Source: Rhabditophanes sp. KR3021
Lineage: Eukaryota; Nematoda; Chromadorea; Rhabditida; Alloionematidae
Direction of reading: 5' to 3'
Assembly (NCBI GenBank): GCA_963281155.1
Contig: CAUJLY010000005.1
Location: 1,550,001 to 1,614,000 of the forward strand
Length of the DNA stretch: 64,000 nt
In this document: positions 34,600-45,059 of the stretch, piece after piece
Position numbering within the stretch: position 1 is the first letter of the stretch
Layout of the letters: the number at the start of each line of letters is the position of its first letter
Notes under the pieces: model-generated
What the model saw: the letters and a program-made list of their open reading frames with translations, nothing else
What the model was told of the DNA's origin: nothing
The model's database searches: none
Program-made: the position numbers and the translations under genes

Positions 34600-36250
34600 A
34601 GAAGGTAATGAATATAAGTTGGCAAAAGAAACAAAAATAAAAAGAATGGAGTTCAAGGGGGAGAGAGAATTGATAATGATACTTTGAAGCGATAAGGAAA
34701 GCGAAAAGTGATTATAACTGTGTAATCATAATAATAATTTGTACAAGATATTATATGGTTGTGTGTATATGAACAAAAAGATATAATAATCATTATTCAG
34801 AATCAGTGTTGTCCTTTGTCGAGAGAAGATACACATGGAAGTGTCTTTGTGATAGCGGTTTGTAAAGGTATATTGAAAAGAGGGTTTGTGAGTTATGTGC
34901 TTGATTTTAGGGTATGTTTCAATGGACAAAAGAAACAACTAATCTGCATGTTATACAAAACGTAAATGTGGAAGTGTAGGTAGATAATAAACAAAACAAA
35001 TTGAAAGCAAAGTCTGTATTTCATGGTTTAATGATAAATGGGAAGTACCATTTGATAATTTGAAACTTTGTCTGTTGATTGTAGTAGGCTAAAAAAGTAA
35101 CACATAATAAATACTTGGAAACGTAGCATGCTTAATCTTTCGCAACTTCATATGTTAGTTAATATTAAAAGTTTTAGTCGTTAAATTGAGCTTTTAAATA
35201 ATGTACTATATATGAAAGTATTGAAGTGAGCAATGATTGATAGGAGGTAGTGAGAACAGTTAAAATGGTTTACACTAATATTCTCCCGAATAAAGAACTG
35301 ATAACTTTTTCAACAAAGTGTGGGCGCATCTTTTTGAGAATGAGTAATTGTGTATTGAATATGAAAAATATATGCAGGAAAGATAAATGATTTCCTAATT
35401 CGTGTATAACCCCTGATTTGTCATCAATTCTTAAGTACATTCGTGTATTTTTAAAGTATCCTTTTACAAGGATTATTTAATCCTCATCAAGCAAGGTGTG
35501 ATAAGGTAAGAGCGAGTATGATAGTAGTGTAATAAAAAGATATCTAACTTTTTGTGGCGTCACCATCAAAAAAACGAAAAACCAGCAAGTTATTAATATT
35601 ATTGTCAATCAAGCTAATAAAAATATGCAATTGTGTATAAATATTTTGGCTGTAATTTGTTGTGTCAAGGCACTTGTTAATTAAACGGAAAAAACTGTTA
35701 AAGTATACATTAGATTAAACATTTAAATGATAAAAACGACAAGTAAATTGGTTGCAAAAGTGATAGTCTAGGTGTGAAAATAAACAACTATACAATTGAA
35801 AAAGAGTTTGCACGAATTTAAATATATTTGCATTATATTTGTTTAATAAGTTGTCCTTATTCAGAAAAATATTTAAATTTATCATCCAAAAAGAGATAAT
35901 TATCCAGGTGTGGGTGTATAACTATGTTTTTTATGAATGAAAAATGGTATACCTTTATTTAAATACATCCCATTTTTATTGGTTTAATAAAAAGAAAAGT
36001 TAATAATAGTTGGACGCGTATTAAATTTTTGTAAAAGTTGAAAAATTGTTGGATGCTGCTGGAAAATGGATTAAAATTTATAGGTATAAATTAAATTTTA
36101 TTTATAAGTGTAATCAGGAAACAAAAAGCCGACATTTAAGATTAAATTTTTGTGTAAACTGAAAAGCAGGCAGATGGTGACACAGTTAAGCGGGTGAATT
36201 AAAAAGTTATTATTTTATGATCACGTTAAATTTACTTTTTACAATAGACT
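34600..36250. other. Intergenic, no gene seen
   Basis: About 1.65 kb of AT-rich sequence upstream of the preceding gene and downstream of the ACOT9-like pseudogene. Open frames on both strands at 34726-34965 overlap each other and have no motif; I take them as chance. Confidence 0.5.
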
Positions 36251-36251
36251 T

Positions 36252-37467
36252 TTATATTCTTATTGAAGAGCGTTTGCAACCTTTTTGGAAGTATCTCTTG
36301 CCATTTAGGTAAAGCATTCCATGGTTGTAGAGTTGAGGAACCAGTTCTGGCACATGTTTAACAGTGGGGCATTTGAAGGTGACTTGCATTGTGTTGGATG
36401 TGTATGGTTTGAATGAGTTTGTTGGGCATGAGCATTCGAAGAAAACTCTGACTTGCATGCAAGGACCTTTGACGTAAGTGACAGTTGAAGTGATGTCAAG
36501 GATCGAACCAACGGAAACTGGTTTTATGAATTTGACATTGTTGATCGAAATTATACTTATTTGGGATTTTGCAAAGGCTAAAGCTGCTCTCCATGTTGAT
36601 TCTACTCCGATTCGCATAATATAATCACCAAAGATATTTCCGAAGTAATTTCTGTTTTGAGGAAAGCATAAATGACTGGTACTTTTGATTGTATCGCCAA
36701 TTGGAACTTGATTAGGACCCAGAACTCTCCCTTTAAAGAACCATCAAGACTATTCTTTGAGGTTGCCAAGAATTTATTATGTAAACAAATAGCTTCTTCA
36801 GCCGTTGGTGGTTTGAAAAGGAGAGAAGTCGAAGTGCCAGATTTTAATTGCTTAGTGTTTTGGACGCCTTCTTCTGAAGTTTCGCATTTCAAAGACGGCA
36901 ATGGTAAAGTCTGTTTAAGATCATTATAATCAAGTGAGACCATAACAAATTTGGCCTCCATCAAATTGGCAAAGATTCCATCTTCATTCTTCTGATAAGC
37001 ACGCACAGTTGTTTCAGCCGAAGAATTCCCTACCCAACTGGCAAAACCATCAAGAACGATATCTTCCATTATGTTAAAATTACCTTGATTAATGGTCAAA
37101 TGGCACAAGCTGAAGTAACAATTGCCCTAGGCGCCGTAATCAATTGAAAAATGTCTAGCTATTTCATCATATTTCAAAGGAATGTTGAATTGAGCTCTTG
37201 ATTTAGTCATTCCTTTTGATGCTATTGCTCCACTTTTTATGTTTTCATTAGTAGAGGAAGGTGAGTAAATGTTTTCTTAAAATATTCAAAGACCTCGCAA
37301 CAATGAGTTTTCATTTGATGAGTTGCTAGCATTTGTTCAACATCATAAGAAGGTGACTTTTCAAACAGCTATAAAAAACTTTATTAACCTATTAAACTCA
37401 TGTTTTTGTTTACCTGTCTTGAGAAGAACTTATTGATGTTATTAGTTCGTTTGAGGAAATGAATCAT
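36252..37467 (-). pseudogene. ACOT9-like acyl-CoA thioesterase pseudogene
   Basis: A decayed relative of the mitochondrial acyl-CoA thioesterase ACOT9 (double hot-dog fold). Exon 1 (37467-37414) codes an Arg/Lys/Phe-rich start like a mitochondrial presequence, spliced over 45 bp to 37368. After that the frame breaks repeatedly: once near 37260 (THLP to SSTNENIK), then around 37130 where a piece of the first hot-dog domain is missing, an in-frame TAG appears, and PRAIVTSACA is in a different frame from the following NIMEDIVLDGFASWVG; and again near 36735, where SLDGSLK must continue in another frame as GRVLGPNQVPIGD. The rest reads well: EAKFVMVSL, TSLLFKPPTAEE, NRNYFGNIFGDYIMR, and ending SMLYLDG-like LYLNGKRYF. 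The splice sites show it was not made by retrocopying. It lies 150 bp downstream of MRPL39. Confidence 0.75.
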
Positions 37468-37617
37468 TTTAAGGAATGAATCAAAAAGAAGTAACTGATT
37501 GTTTAAATAAAGACAAATAAAATTCAAATTTCTTCTATGTAAATCTTTATTATTAAGGCATATAAAAATGTTCATGTCCATAGCAACATAAAACAACAAT
37601 AAAATAATTAACTATAT

Positions 37618-38595
37618 CTAATTTGAGATAGATCTTTTAGCAAGCTGATCCCATGTGTAGGATGTGCAAGGCTGATCCTTTGGCAAAGCGATTCCTCGGA
37701 AGTTTGCGTTTGTAGATTGTTTGTTGGCAGCGTGAGTAATTTGAAACTTCCCAATTTGAGAGGCATTGGAAATTATCAATCCTGGTGCCAAATCGACATA
37801 CTCACCCACGCGAACCAATTCAAATGTTTGAACGCCTTCATTGAGATCGGCTTCTATCTCAGCCTGCTTTGAAGCGTTGTCCTTGAATATTGTCATTGCA
37901 TCATCCCCAAGAACATCCAATCTTTCGAAAGCAGCACCTTCAAGGATATATTCGTGGAATACACTCTTTGTTAACAGCTTTAACTCGTCCCCACTTGCTG
38001 TCCATTCTTTCAGGTCACTCATTTTAGCGTTAACTTCGAAGAATCCTTCCCGAACATCCTTTTCAACAAACGATTTCAATGATACACCTGTACCAAAAGA
38101 TTTTTCAACAACAGCGGACAGAAGTAGTGTACAGGACCTCCAGAAAGCAGCATTGATTTCCTCAGCGTATTGCTTATTGTTAAAAGGTAGGAATTTGAGG
38201 TTGCATTCTTGAGTGAGAACCTCGTGCATCGAAGAAGTCGCAACATCCCTACCGGTACTCGATAATACAGCCAATGCACTATTATCAACCAAATGACGAC
38301 TAATATCTGTAAAAAACCGATTGTAAATGCCTATTAAAAGCATCAACTTACGCTTAGCACAATCCAACGGTGTCGAAATGCCTTTGTTCATCAACAAAGT
38401 CTTCTGAGTTCCATCAAATAATTCAACGTTCACCACAATCTTGCTAATTGACTGCTTGGCTGCAATTTCTTGGTCCATTTTCAATTTAGTAAAAATGACA
38501 TTTCTCCGCGTTATAGCTTCATAATTAGGTGAATTAACTGAAACGGAGCGAGATAGTCTACCAGCAGCCGAATAGAGTTTTGAAGATATACCCAT
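37618..38595 (-). CDS. mrpl-39: Mitochondrial large-ribosomal-subunit protein mL39
   Basis: Two exons, 38595-38352 and 38306-37618, with a 45-bp intron that is a multiple of three and can be read through (spliced 310 aa). The join gives MNKGISTPLDCAKHISRHLVDNSALAVL, matching the TGS-like N-terminal domain of MRPL39. Further matches are CNLKFLPFNN, INAAFWRSCTLLLSAVVEKSF, GEYVDLAPGLIIS and the end RGIALPKDQ...YTWDQLAKRS. The N-terminus (SSKLYSAAGRLSRSVSVNS) is a plausible mitochondrial presequence. The fold resembles a threonyl-tRNA synthetase editing region; the protein is structural in the mitoribosome. The ACOT9-like pseudogene follows closely on the same strand, so the two were probably one operon. 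Confidence 0.9.
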   Translation of the reverse strand: MGISSKLYSAAGRLSRSVSVNSPNYEAITRRNVIFTKLKMDQEIAAKQSISKIVVNVELFDGTQKTLLMNKGISTPLDCAKRKLMLLIGIYNRFFTDISRHLVDNSALAVLSSTGRDVATSSMHEVLTQECNLKFLPFNNKQYAEEINAAFWRSCTLLLSAVVEKSFGTGVSLKSFVEKDVREGFFEVNAKMSDLKEWTASGDELKLLTKSVFHEYILEGAAFERLDVLGDDAMTIFKDNASKQAEIEADLNEGVQTFELVRVGEYVDLAPGLIISNASQIGKFQITHAANKQSTNANFRGIALPKDQPCTSYTWDQLAKRSISN

Positions 38596-39102
38596 ACTTT
38601 ATAAAAGGTTTTTGAAAAAATTAATGATCCTGTCAAATACCAACTTCTCTTGAAACGATTTGTTGGTATTGGATGTCCTTGGTTTTGAATAGTTGTCTTG
38701 AAAGAAAGAGAATTTATATATGTTCGGTGTAGTTTGTGTTCTGAATAGAGTTTGAAGAATTGTCATTTAAAGAATACCTCAAACATTTATTTACGTTAGT
38801 TTGATGAAAGCCTCAACAATTTTAAGAAAATGTCTTTCAATCAAACTAATTTAAACGAACAGTCTTGGAATAATAAGAACATTGATGTTATTTATATACT
38901 TCCATCATGCAACATTTTGGCATATCCTAAAGAAAAGCTATTTAAGACTTATTAATTAGCAGATTTGGTTCCTATATGTAAGATTATTCATGAAATCGAC
39001 GCGCTGCTTTCCAACTACTTATGATTTCGCTGAATAATAATGAGTGTTTTATTTATTTTAATTTCCTACATTTGATATTACCTTTTCGTTTCAATTAGGT
39101 TC

Positions 39103-39330
39103 ATGAAACATTTGTTGGGTAAATCATGTAATATTTATTGTGCCGGCAAATTATTTGGAAAGTCTAAACATTTTAGAAGTGACTGGGAATATGCGAGATA
39201 TGGTAAAATTTATTGTAAATTACCCGATTTGTTGCATGAAGATTCTCTAATTGCTTACATTTACTTTAAAAGTGAGATACAATATTTTACGGATTATTTA
39301 TTATCTAAAGCTACTAGAATTTGTAGTTAG
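39103..39330 (+). CDS. Small hypothetical protein, weak support
   Basis: A 75-aa frame whose ATG is 4 bp after a good 3' splice site (TTTCAATTAG). It has four Cys (KSCNIYC, GKIYCKLPD, RICS) and no signal peptide or domain that I recognise. It could be an internal exon of a decayed secreted-protein gene. A second frame, 39602-39850 (82 aa, with LFPSDNIWIYHDIFG and a C-terminal KHKRHMERSIGFLKC), lies in a different frame downstream and may be part of the same gene or relic. Confidence 0.25.
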   Translation: MKHLLGKSCNIYCAGKLFGKSKHFRSDWEYARYGKIYCKLPDLLHEDSLIAYIYFKSEIQYFTDYLLSKATRICS

Positions 39331-39601
39331 CAATCACTTGTGAATCCAAGAATTGGCTTTATTCAAATAGTGCTTGTCAAGTTCCTTAATTTGGGGAATA
39401 TAAGAATTGAAATAAATGAATACATAAATTGCAACATGCAAACTTCTTGCACCATTATGAGTGACTTCAAATCTCTATTGAATATAACTTGGTTATAAAA
39501 ATCCTTAGACGTTATCAAGACATTTTATCATTTGCAAACTTAAAATGAACTGAAATTAGATATGGGCAACTTAAAGATATCGCACACAAGATTCTAAACT
39601 C

Positions 39602-39850
39602 TTGACAGTTTTAGTATCAAGATTGGATAATATTCAATTTAAATTCAATATTTGCTACCTTTTTCCCTCTGACAATATTTGGATTTACCATGATATTTTT
39701 GGATTAATCAGTGAATTAGAAGATAACAATGTTAAGCCACCAAAGTTCCACGACACACATTTTTACAACTTATATGACTATACTTCATTCCCTATTCCAA
39801 CAAAACATAAGCGTCATATGGAGAGATCTATTGGGTTTCTAAAGTGCTAA
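39602..39850 (+). CDS. Small hypothetical protein, weak support
   Basis: An 82-aa frame whose apparent start may not be an ATG. It has an aromatic-rich middle and a basic end. I see no clear splice sites connecting it to 39103-39330. Listed because the residue composition looks more protein-like than the surrounding chance frames. Confidence 0.2.
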   Translation: MTVLVSRLDNIQFKFNICYLFPSDNIWIYHDIFGLISELEDNNVKPPKFHDTHFYNLYDYTSFPIPTKHKRHMERSIGFLKC

Positions 39851-40040
39851 GTAATGAAAAATTACAATAGATGGAGTGTGCCATTATATGTCGAAATAAT
39901 AAAGATACTAGCCCACTTTCTGATGCCATTACATTTAACCCAATAACTTTTATAATCTGTTTTCCTTTTGCTAACAATAATTTAATTGGTAAGGATTACC
40001 AAAACAAAAGCCAAGATCAAAAATTTATTCAACCAAACAA

Positions 40041-43000
40041 TTAAATTAACAAAATTTGTTCACTACTTTGCACAGCCCCTTTGCCCATCATTCCCAATTG
40101 CTCTTTTTTCTCACCCATCCATCCATTTTCATCTAAATATTGAAAGTACTGCAAAGGTTTGATAAGATGACCACCTTGCTTTTCTCCTGAACTTACCGTG
40201 TCTTCAATCCACTTGAAGATGTGTACATTTCCGGGAACGAAGGGTTGGCGGAGCAATTGTTCTTGAACTTCAAGGAAGCGTCGGAGATCTTCAAGAGTTA
40301 TTCGATCTTTGGATGGCCTTGTTTTCTTGAGAGCTGCAATGATTCGCATTGCTTCCCGAATATCATCTGACATGTTGGCAATCCCACGCCTTGCTCCTCG
40401 TATTTTTCTGCCGAAGTAATGCAGTTTAGTGAAAGTTCTTTTTAATGTTGATGAACATAAGTCTAAAGACGCCGTAATAACTGCTAATCCAATGATTACA
40501 TAAACAACCACCACCTAAATTAAGTCAACTAAATTAAAATATTCACATTTCTCTAACTTACAGCTAAATACAGCCTGGAGGTGCAGTAAATACCTCCTAA
40601 GCCAATCGTAGTTATCAAGTTGAAGCTAAAAAAGAGCCCATGAATGAAAGACCAAACACTTCCTTTTTCAAATGTATTAAATATAAATGACCCGATTGCA
40701 CAATAACCAACTATTAAGGCAAAGTATGAAGCTATTGGAAGTTGGGGACGATTATCTTCATCCTCGTCTTCATCGTCTTCCTCACTCGCTTTTTTCTTTT
40801 TTTTTGCTAGTTTCAGAGAACGGAGCGAGTCGTCGTCTTCATCTTCTATGAGGTAGTCCTTGATAGAATCGAGGACTGAAGCGATCCACAGACACAATTC
40901 GAGGAATTTGCCGTATGAGCGGATTACGATTTCTGATAGAAATCTATAAGGGACAAGTATTAAGAAACAGTTAAACGTTCAATAAATCAAAACTTACCTC
41001 CCAATATCAGCAGCCGTAATAAACATAAGTGGAATCCCAACCAACCCAAACATAATAGTAAACATCCGCCCCTGGTCCGTATTGGGCGAAACATGGTCAT
41101 ATCCAGTAGACGTGACCACCGTCAAAGCATAAAGCGTCGCCGAAGCAAATGACCACCTCGTAACCATATTTTGGTCAGAATTAGTCCACAGTTGATTATC
41201 TTCCGTGTAACGAGTATCATATTCATGAGTTAAGGACAAGTCCGTTAGTAAAGGTAATAGTCGTAATTTGACGTTAGTTTGATTTATAGAGGAAAGTTGG
41301 TTTGGCCCGTGACATATAGATATGGTTTCGTTGATAATTTTATGGTATAGTGTGAGAATGTCTTTTAATTTAGTTCGGCGTTCTTCTAGTTCCTGGTCGC
41401 CTTCTAGCCACATAAACACCAAGGCTCCGAAGGTTATGTAACTTAACAGAAGGACATTTAAACCAATATGTGGCAATAGGATTTTAATAAATTTGAAAGC
41501 CTTCTGAGAAAAAGTTAAATTGGCTGAAGATGATTTGTCGTCGCATTCCGTATCTCCATCCCCATCACGTAATGGGCATTCATCCCATTTGACTCCACGA
41601 GCAAGATTTTCTGTAATTAGCGAGATTAATTTATTACCACGCAATTTCTATGTAAATATTTGTCTTTAAACCCTCTACCTATATCCTGATACTGAATCCA
41701 TTCCGAATACGGAGCAAAAGAATTATCCTGAACACAATAAATAGAAGCACCTAACCCAGCACTACCCATCCCTTCAGTTATATCTAGCCAAGTAAAATAA
41801 ATGTCCTAATTACCAAGTTAGTGGTACATTCACCAATTGCCAAGCCACAACTCTGATTGTATCCATTGGCGGTAAAATAAACGACAGGGCGTTATTTCTT
41901 TTTTGTGAATAAAATTAATAAAAAGTGTATGTATAAATAAATATATGATAATGATTAAAAAAGTTTTTGTTTGGTTGGTGTGTGTGTAGATGTTACTTGC
42001 AATACGTTTTATTTATTCACAAAGACTTGCCTCTTTTGGGGTTAAATCACAATATTTTATGGGTGCCACATTAAAAATATCCAAATATTATTATTATTAT
42101 GAATTAGTAGGCCATTTAAATGGTTCCAAAGCCTGAACCCTTTTTTGGAACGGAAGCAATTTTAGCCTGGACCACGGATAAAAGATACGTAGGAAGTTGG
42201 TTTATGGGAGTGGAAAGGGAAAAGAGAGTCTTAGTACCTTCAATTACAAGATAATCGCACAATATTGTATGTATATCTTGGATAGATTTCACTCTCTCTG
42301 CAGGGGAGTTGATTGTTGCGTTTGTTTTAAAAGTTACTTTATATCCTTAAAGACCTTATCCACATATTCTATATCGGCATTAAAAAATGAGCATCATTTG
42401 GGAATGATAATAGTGTAGAGATGTGTATAAGTGGATATGTATATATTATTATTATGCCAGGATGTATATTAAAAATATATAGATATTATATATTTTAATG
42501 GATATTATATTAATAGGTTTTGAGGATATTATAAATATGTAAAATAGGAATAGACATTTGTATGTCTATTAATTGCTGATATTTCTCTTAATAAGCAGGG
42601 CAAAAAATGTTGTTAAAGTATCATTTTTTGTGTTTTTGGGGATTTTAAAAGTAGCGCTGACCTGACTGTTGAAAATCATTACCAGTTGAAGATAAGCCAA
42701 TGTGACAGGCAGCGGTCAAAGCTCCGATTGAGGGACGAATTAAGTAAGCGGAGGAAGCTCCGCTCTCTTTTTTAGTTGAGAAAATAATTTTGGAGAGTGA
42801 TAGTTTGTGGGTGGTGAATTGTTGTTGTGTAGTCAATAGTTAAGGGGTTAATAAATGGAGATGAAAAATAAAAGTTCAAGGGAGAAACTCGAAAAATGTG
42901 TTAAAATTGTATTTATATTATATAAACATAAATAAAGTAGTACATTCAAAATTTAGTACTATCTAAATGATGAACTGAATTCTTAAACCCCAATCTCCTT

Positions 43001-45049
43001 CTCAATTTAATTATATACGTAACGATATATCTTTTTCTAAAGATGGGTAAAAAGGAGGCAAACTGATACTTGTGTGGTGTATTTATATCGGTCTAAATAC
43101 ACTTTAATCAACTAAGGAAACAGAATAAGCGTGTGAATTAAAAGTTTTGTTTTAATTAGGGTTCATATTAAAAAGAAATTAAAATAACTATTTGTCAGAG
43201 AGGGGATTTGCTGATTCGGTTGGTTGTTTTGAGTTAAAACAAATAAGGTATTAGAGGGAACTATTTTTTGTTGTTTGTGATGTTTTAATAGTATTTGTGG
43301 TAAGCATTATGTATAATATTTATCAACTTATTAGCTTCCTCAAAATCAGTTTTTGTTAAAAGTTATGTGACACCAAATTTAACTTTCTTTCAAAAAACAA
43401 TGTCACAAAGGGGTATCATTTAACTCAAAAAATGTGTCCATGTCCTGAGTATTGCCAAAATTGTAGGGCACAACTCTGGGGACATATAAATAATTTAGTT
43501 GTGAAGAATAAAGGAGACATTCTGTCTATATTTATACTATACATTCCTAGAGACAAAAGATGATTGAGACAAAATTTGGGATGAGCTTAAAATAGTTGAT
43601 TTGAATTTAGTGGGTGGCTATTTTAGTTTATAATGAAGTTCACTTTTTCACATTTTATCCCAAATCTTAATACAACGAATTGGCTTATATTTATTGAACA
43701 CAACGAATAACGAAGTGTTGAAAGTCTGAAGAACACAAGCGATTCAACAGTTGAACAAGACGTGAATTCAAAACAAAATGATTGTATTTAAATTAGTACA
43801 AAATCACGGTCCTTAAGTCATCATGGAGTTGATATAACGACAAACCGCTCCCATCGAATTAACCCCAAAATGGCTTGATAGGCAAATATAACCCCAATAA
43901 ATGAAAAGATCTTATAAATATAACCTTACCTATCTCCTTAAAAGACTGAATTTTCTCATCAAACCCCAGCGAAGGCCTAGGAGCCATATGATAATTGCCG
44001 GAATAGGATTCAACAGACAATTTAGGTGACAAAGAGGGTCGCATCTGTGGAGGTGGATAAAATATAGAATGCCTGGCTCCATTAGGTTGAAGATAGGTGT
44101 ATTTTCTCATCGAAATGGTAGCACCCGTCGATCCCATGATAATTATTTATTATTAGAGATATATTGATGACAAAATTAAATGGATGCCGGGTGTATAATT
44201 AATGGCTGTATAGTTATTTTTAGGTGCTTCTTAATGTTATTTATATTTTTTAGTCAGCATTAGTGTATTAATAATGGATTGGCAAAAATTAGTTCTACCC
44301 TCAATAAAGGTATAACTGAATTGGTGAAATAATTAATTAAAACAAATGCCGAAAGATGAATTGTGAATAGAAGAGGTGCTAAAATTATTAAAAATGGTTT
44401 ATGATTAAGCTCTACTTAGATTTGTATGGGTTGTTGTGTGAAAAGGTATCTATCACAGCCTGGCAATAACTATAATTTTGAGTTAGTATCACATTAACAA
44501 CTAATATTAAACGCAAACAAATATATTTTAAAATTTTTGAACAGCAATGAATTGTCTTTTATCACCTACATTTTACTCTTTCTTATTTATTGCATACTCA
44601 ATCTGTCATTTTATTAAGAAGGTGAAAAGGACAAGTGATATTTTATGATTGAAATTAGTTTTGGGAATGCTTTTATTGGATCTTTTGTCATTTTAGTTTT
44701 TTGTAACTTGATTCGGAGAAGGTAATAAGGATGTCAATAATGAATATTTTGATGTTAGCATATTCATTTATGTAAATGCATTTACATACATTGAAAGTTG
44801 TGTTAATTTATTTTATGTTTAATGTCATTAAGACGAAAAGAAGATACAAGGTGTGAAAATGAGGGAGCGAGATGAGGGATGTCTCATATTTGTTATTTAA
44901 AATAAGTTACAACACAATAAATATTAGGGCTCACCTGACTCTATCGTGGACATCGCTAGACTTTTGGACCTTTCCAAATTGTGCAATGTATGATTTCGCA
45001 TCATTTGATTGTACGATTGAAAAGTAACTCCAGCAGCTGTAGATCCCAT
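40041..45049 (-). CDS. Two-pore-domain (K2P/TWK) potassium channel with alternative first exons
   Basis: Common exons are 41610-40998, 40943-40562 and 40514-40041. Three first exons (45049-44935, 44137-43930 and 41769-41679) each end in phase 1 and fit the acceptor ahead of 41610, giving proteins of about 527, 558 and 519 aa. TM1 is IGLNVLLLSYITFGALVFMW; a long extracellular cap follows. Pore 1 is TLYALTVVTSTGYDHVSP, TM2 MFTIMFGLVGIPLMFITAADIG; then comes a very acidic/basic cytosolic loop (SEEDDEDEDED), TM3 FALIVGYCAIGSFIFNTFE, pore 2 FSFNLITTIGLGGI and TM4 VVVVYVIIGLAVITASLDL. K2P subunits dimerise to set resting membrane potential. Pore 2 is canonical; pore 1 has STGYD where TIGYG is usual, so selectivity may be altered. 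Use of distant first exons implies separate promoters. I cannot assign it to a named TWK subunit. Confidence 0.9.
41679..41769 (-). other. Channel alternative first exon D
   Basis: 91 nt coding MGSAGLGASIYCVQDN and ending WIQYQDI, with a GTAGAG donor in phase 1, 68 bp before the shared exon. Joined to 41610 it gives ~519 aa. The MGS(A/T) start is shared with exons A and B. Confidence 0.7.
42662..42836 (-). other. Possible further channel 5' exon C
   Basis: An open stretch ending in SSTGNDFQQS and a GTCAGC donor, in the same phase 1 as exons A, B and D. It has no in-frame ATG, so it would have to be an internal alternative exon or non-coding 5' exon. Weak. Confidence 0.25.
43930..44137 (-). 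other. Channel alternative first exon B
   Basis: 208 nt coding a protein start MGSTGATISMRKYTYLQPNG, Pro-rich in the middle (YPPPQMRPSLSP) and ending SFKEI, with a GTAAGG donor in phase 1. Joined to 41610 it gives ~558 aa. The first residues resemble exon A. Confidence 0.7.
44769..44788. promoter_or_regulatory. 20-bp perfect palindrome near channel first exons
   Basis: TATGTAAATG followed by its exact reverse complement, in the intron between first exons A and B of the potassium channel gene. ATGTAAAT differs by one base from the POU octamer ATGCAAAT, so a dimeric homeodomain/POU site is possible; chance in AT-rich DNA is also possible. Confidence 0.3.
44935..45049 (-). other. Channel alternative first exon A
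   Basis: 115 nt coding MGSTAAGVTFQSYNQMMRN and on to AMSTIES, ending in a GTGAGC donor in phase 1. Joined to 41610 it gives a ~527-aa channel. Gly2 followed by small residues fits an N-myristoylation site (inference). Confidence 0.65.
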
Positions 45050-45059
45050 TTTGTTGTTT

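Larger units (their letters stand above)
38600..40035. other. Intergenic with two small open frames
   Basis: Between MRPL39 and the potassium channel gene. It contains two small plus-strand frames, 39103-39330 and 39602-39850, given separately. Nothing else is supported. Confidence 0.4.

Noticed and set aside
36672..36929. Plus-strand frame of 85 codons
   Set aside because: It mirrors the ACOT9-like pseudogene; the minus strand shows clear family residues.
41611..41644. Extension of the channel shared exon upstream to 41644
   Set aside because: That reading starts with TTG and does not match the phase of the first exons; the acceptor at 41611-41612 does.
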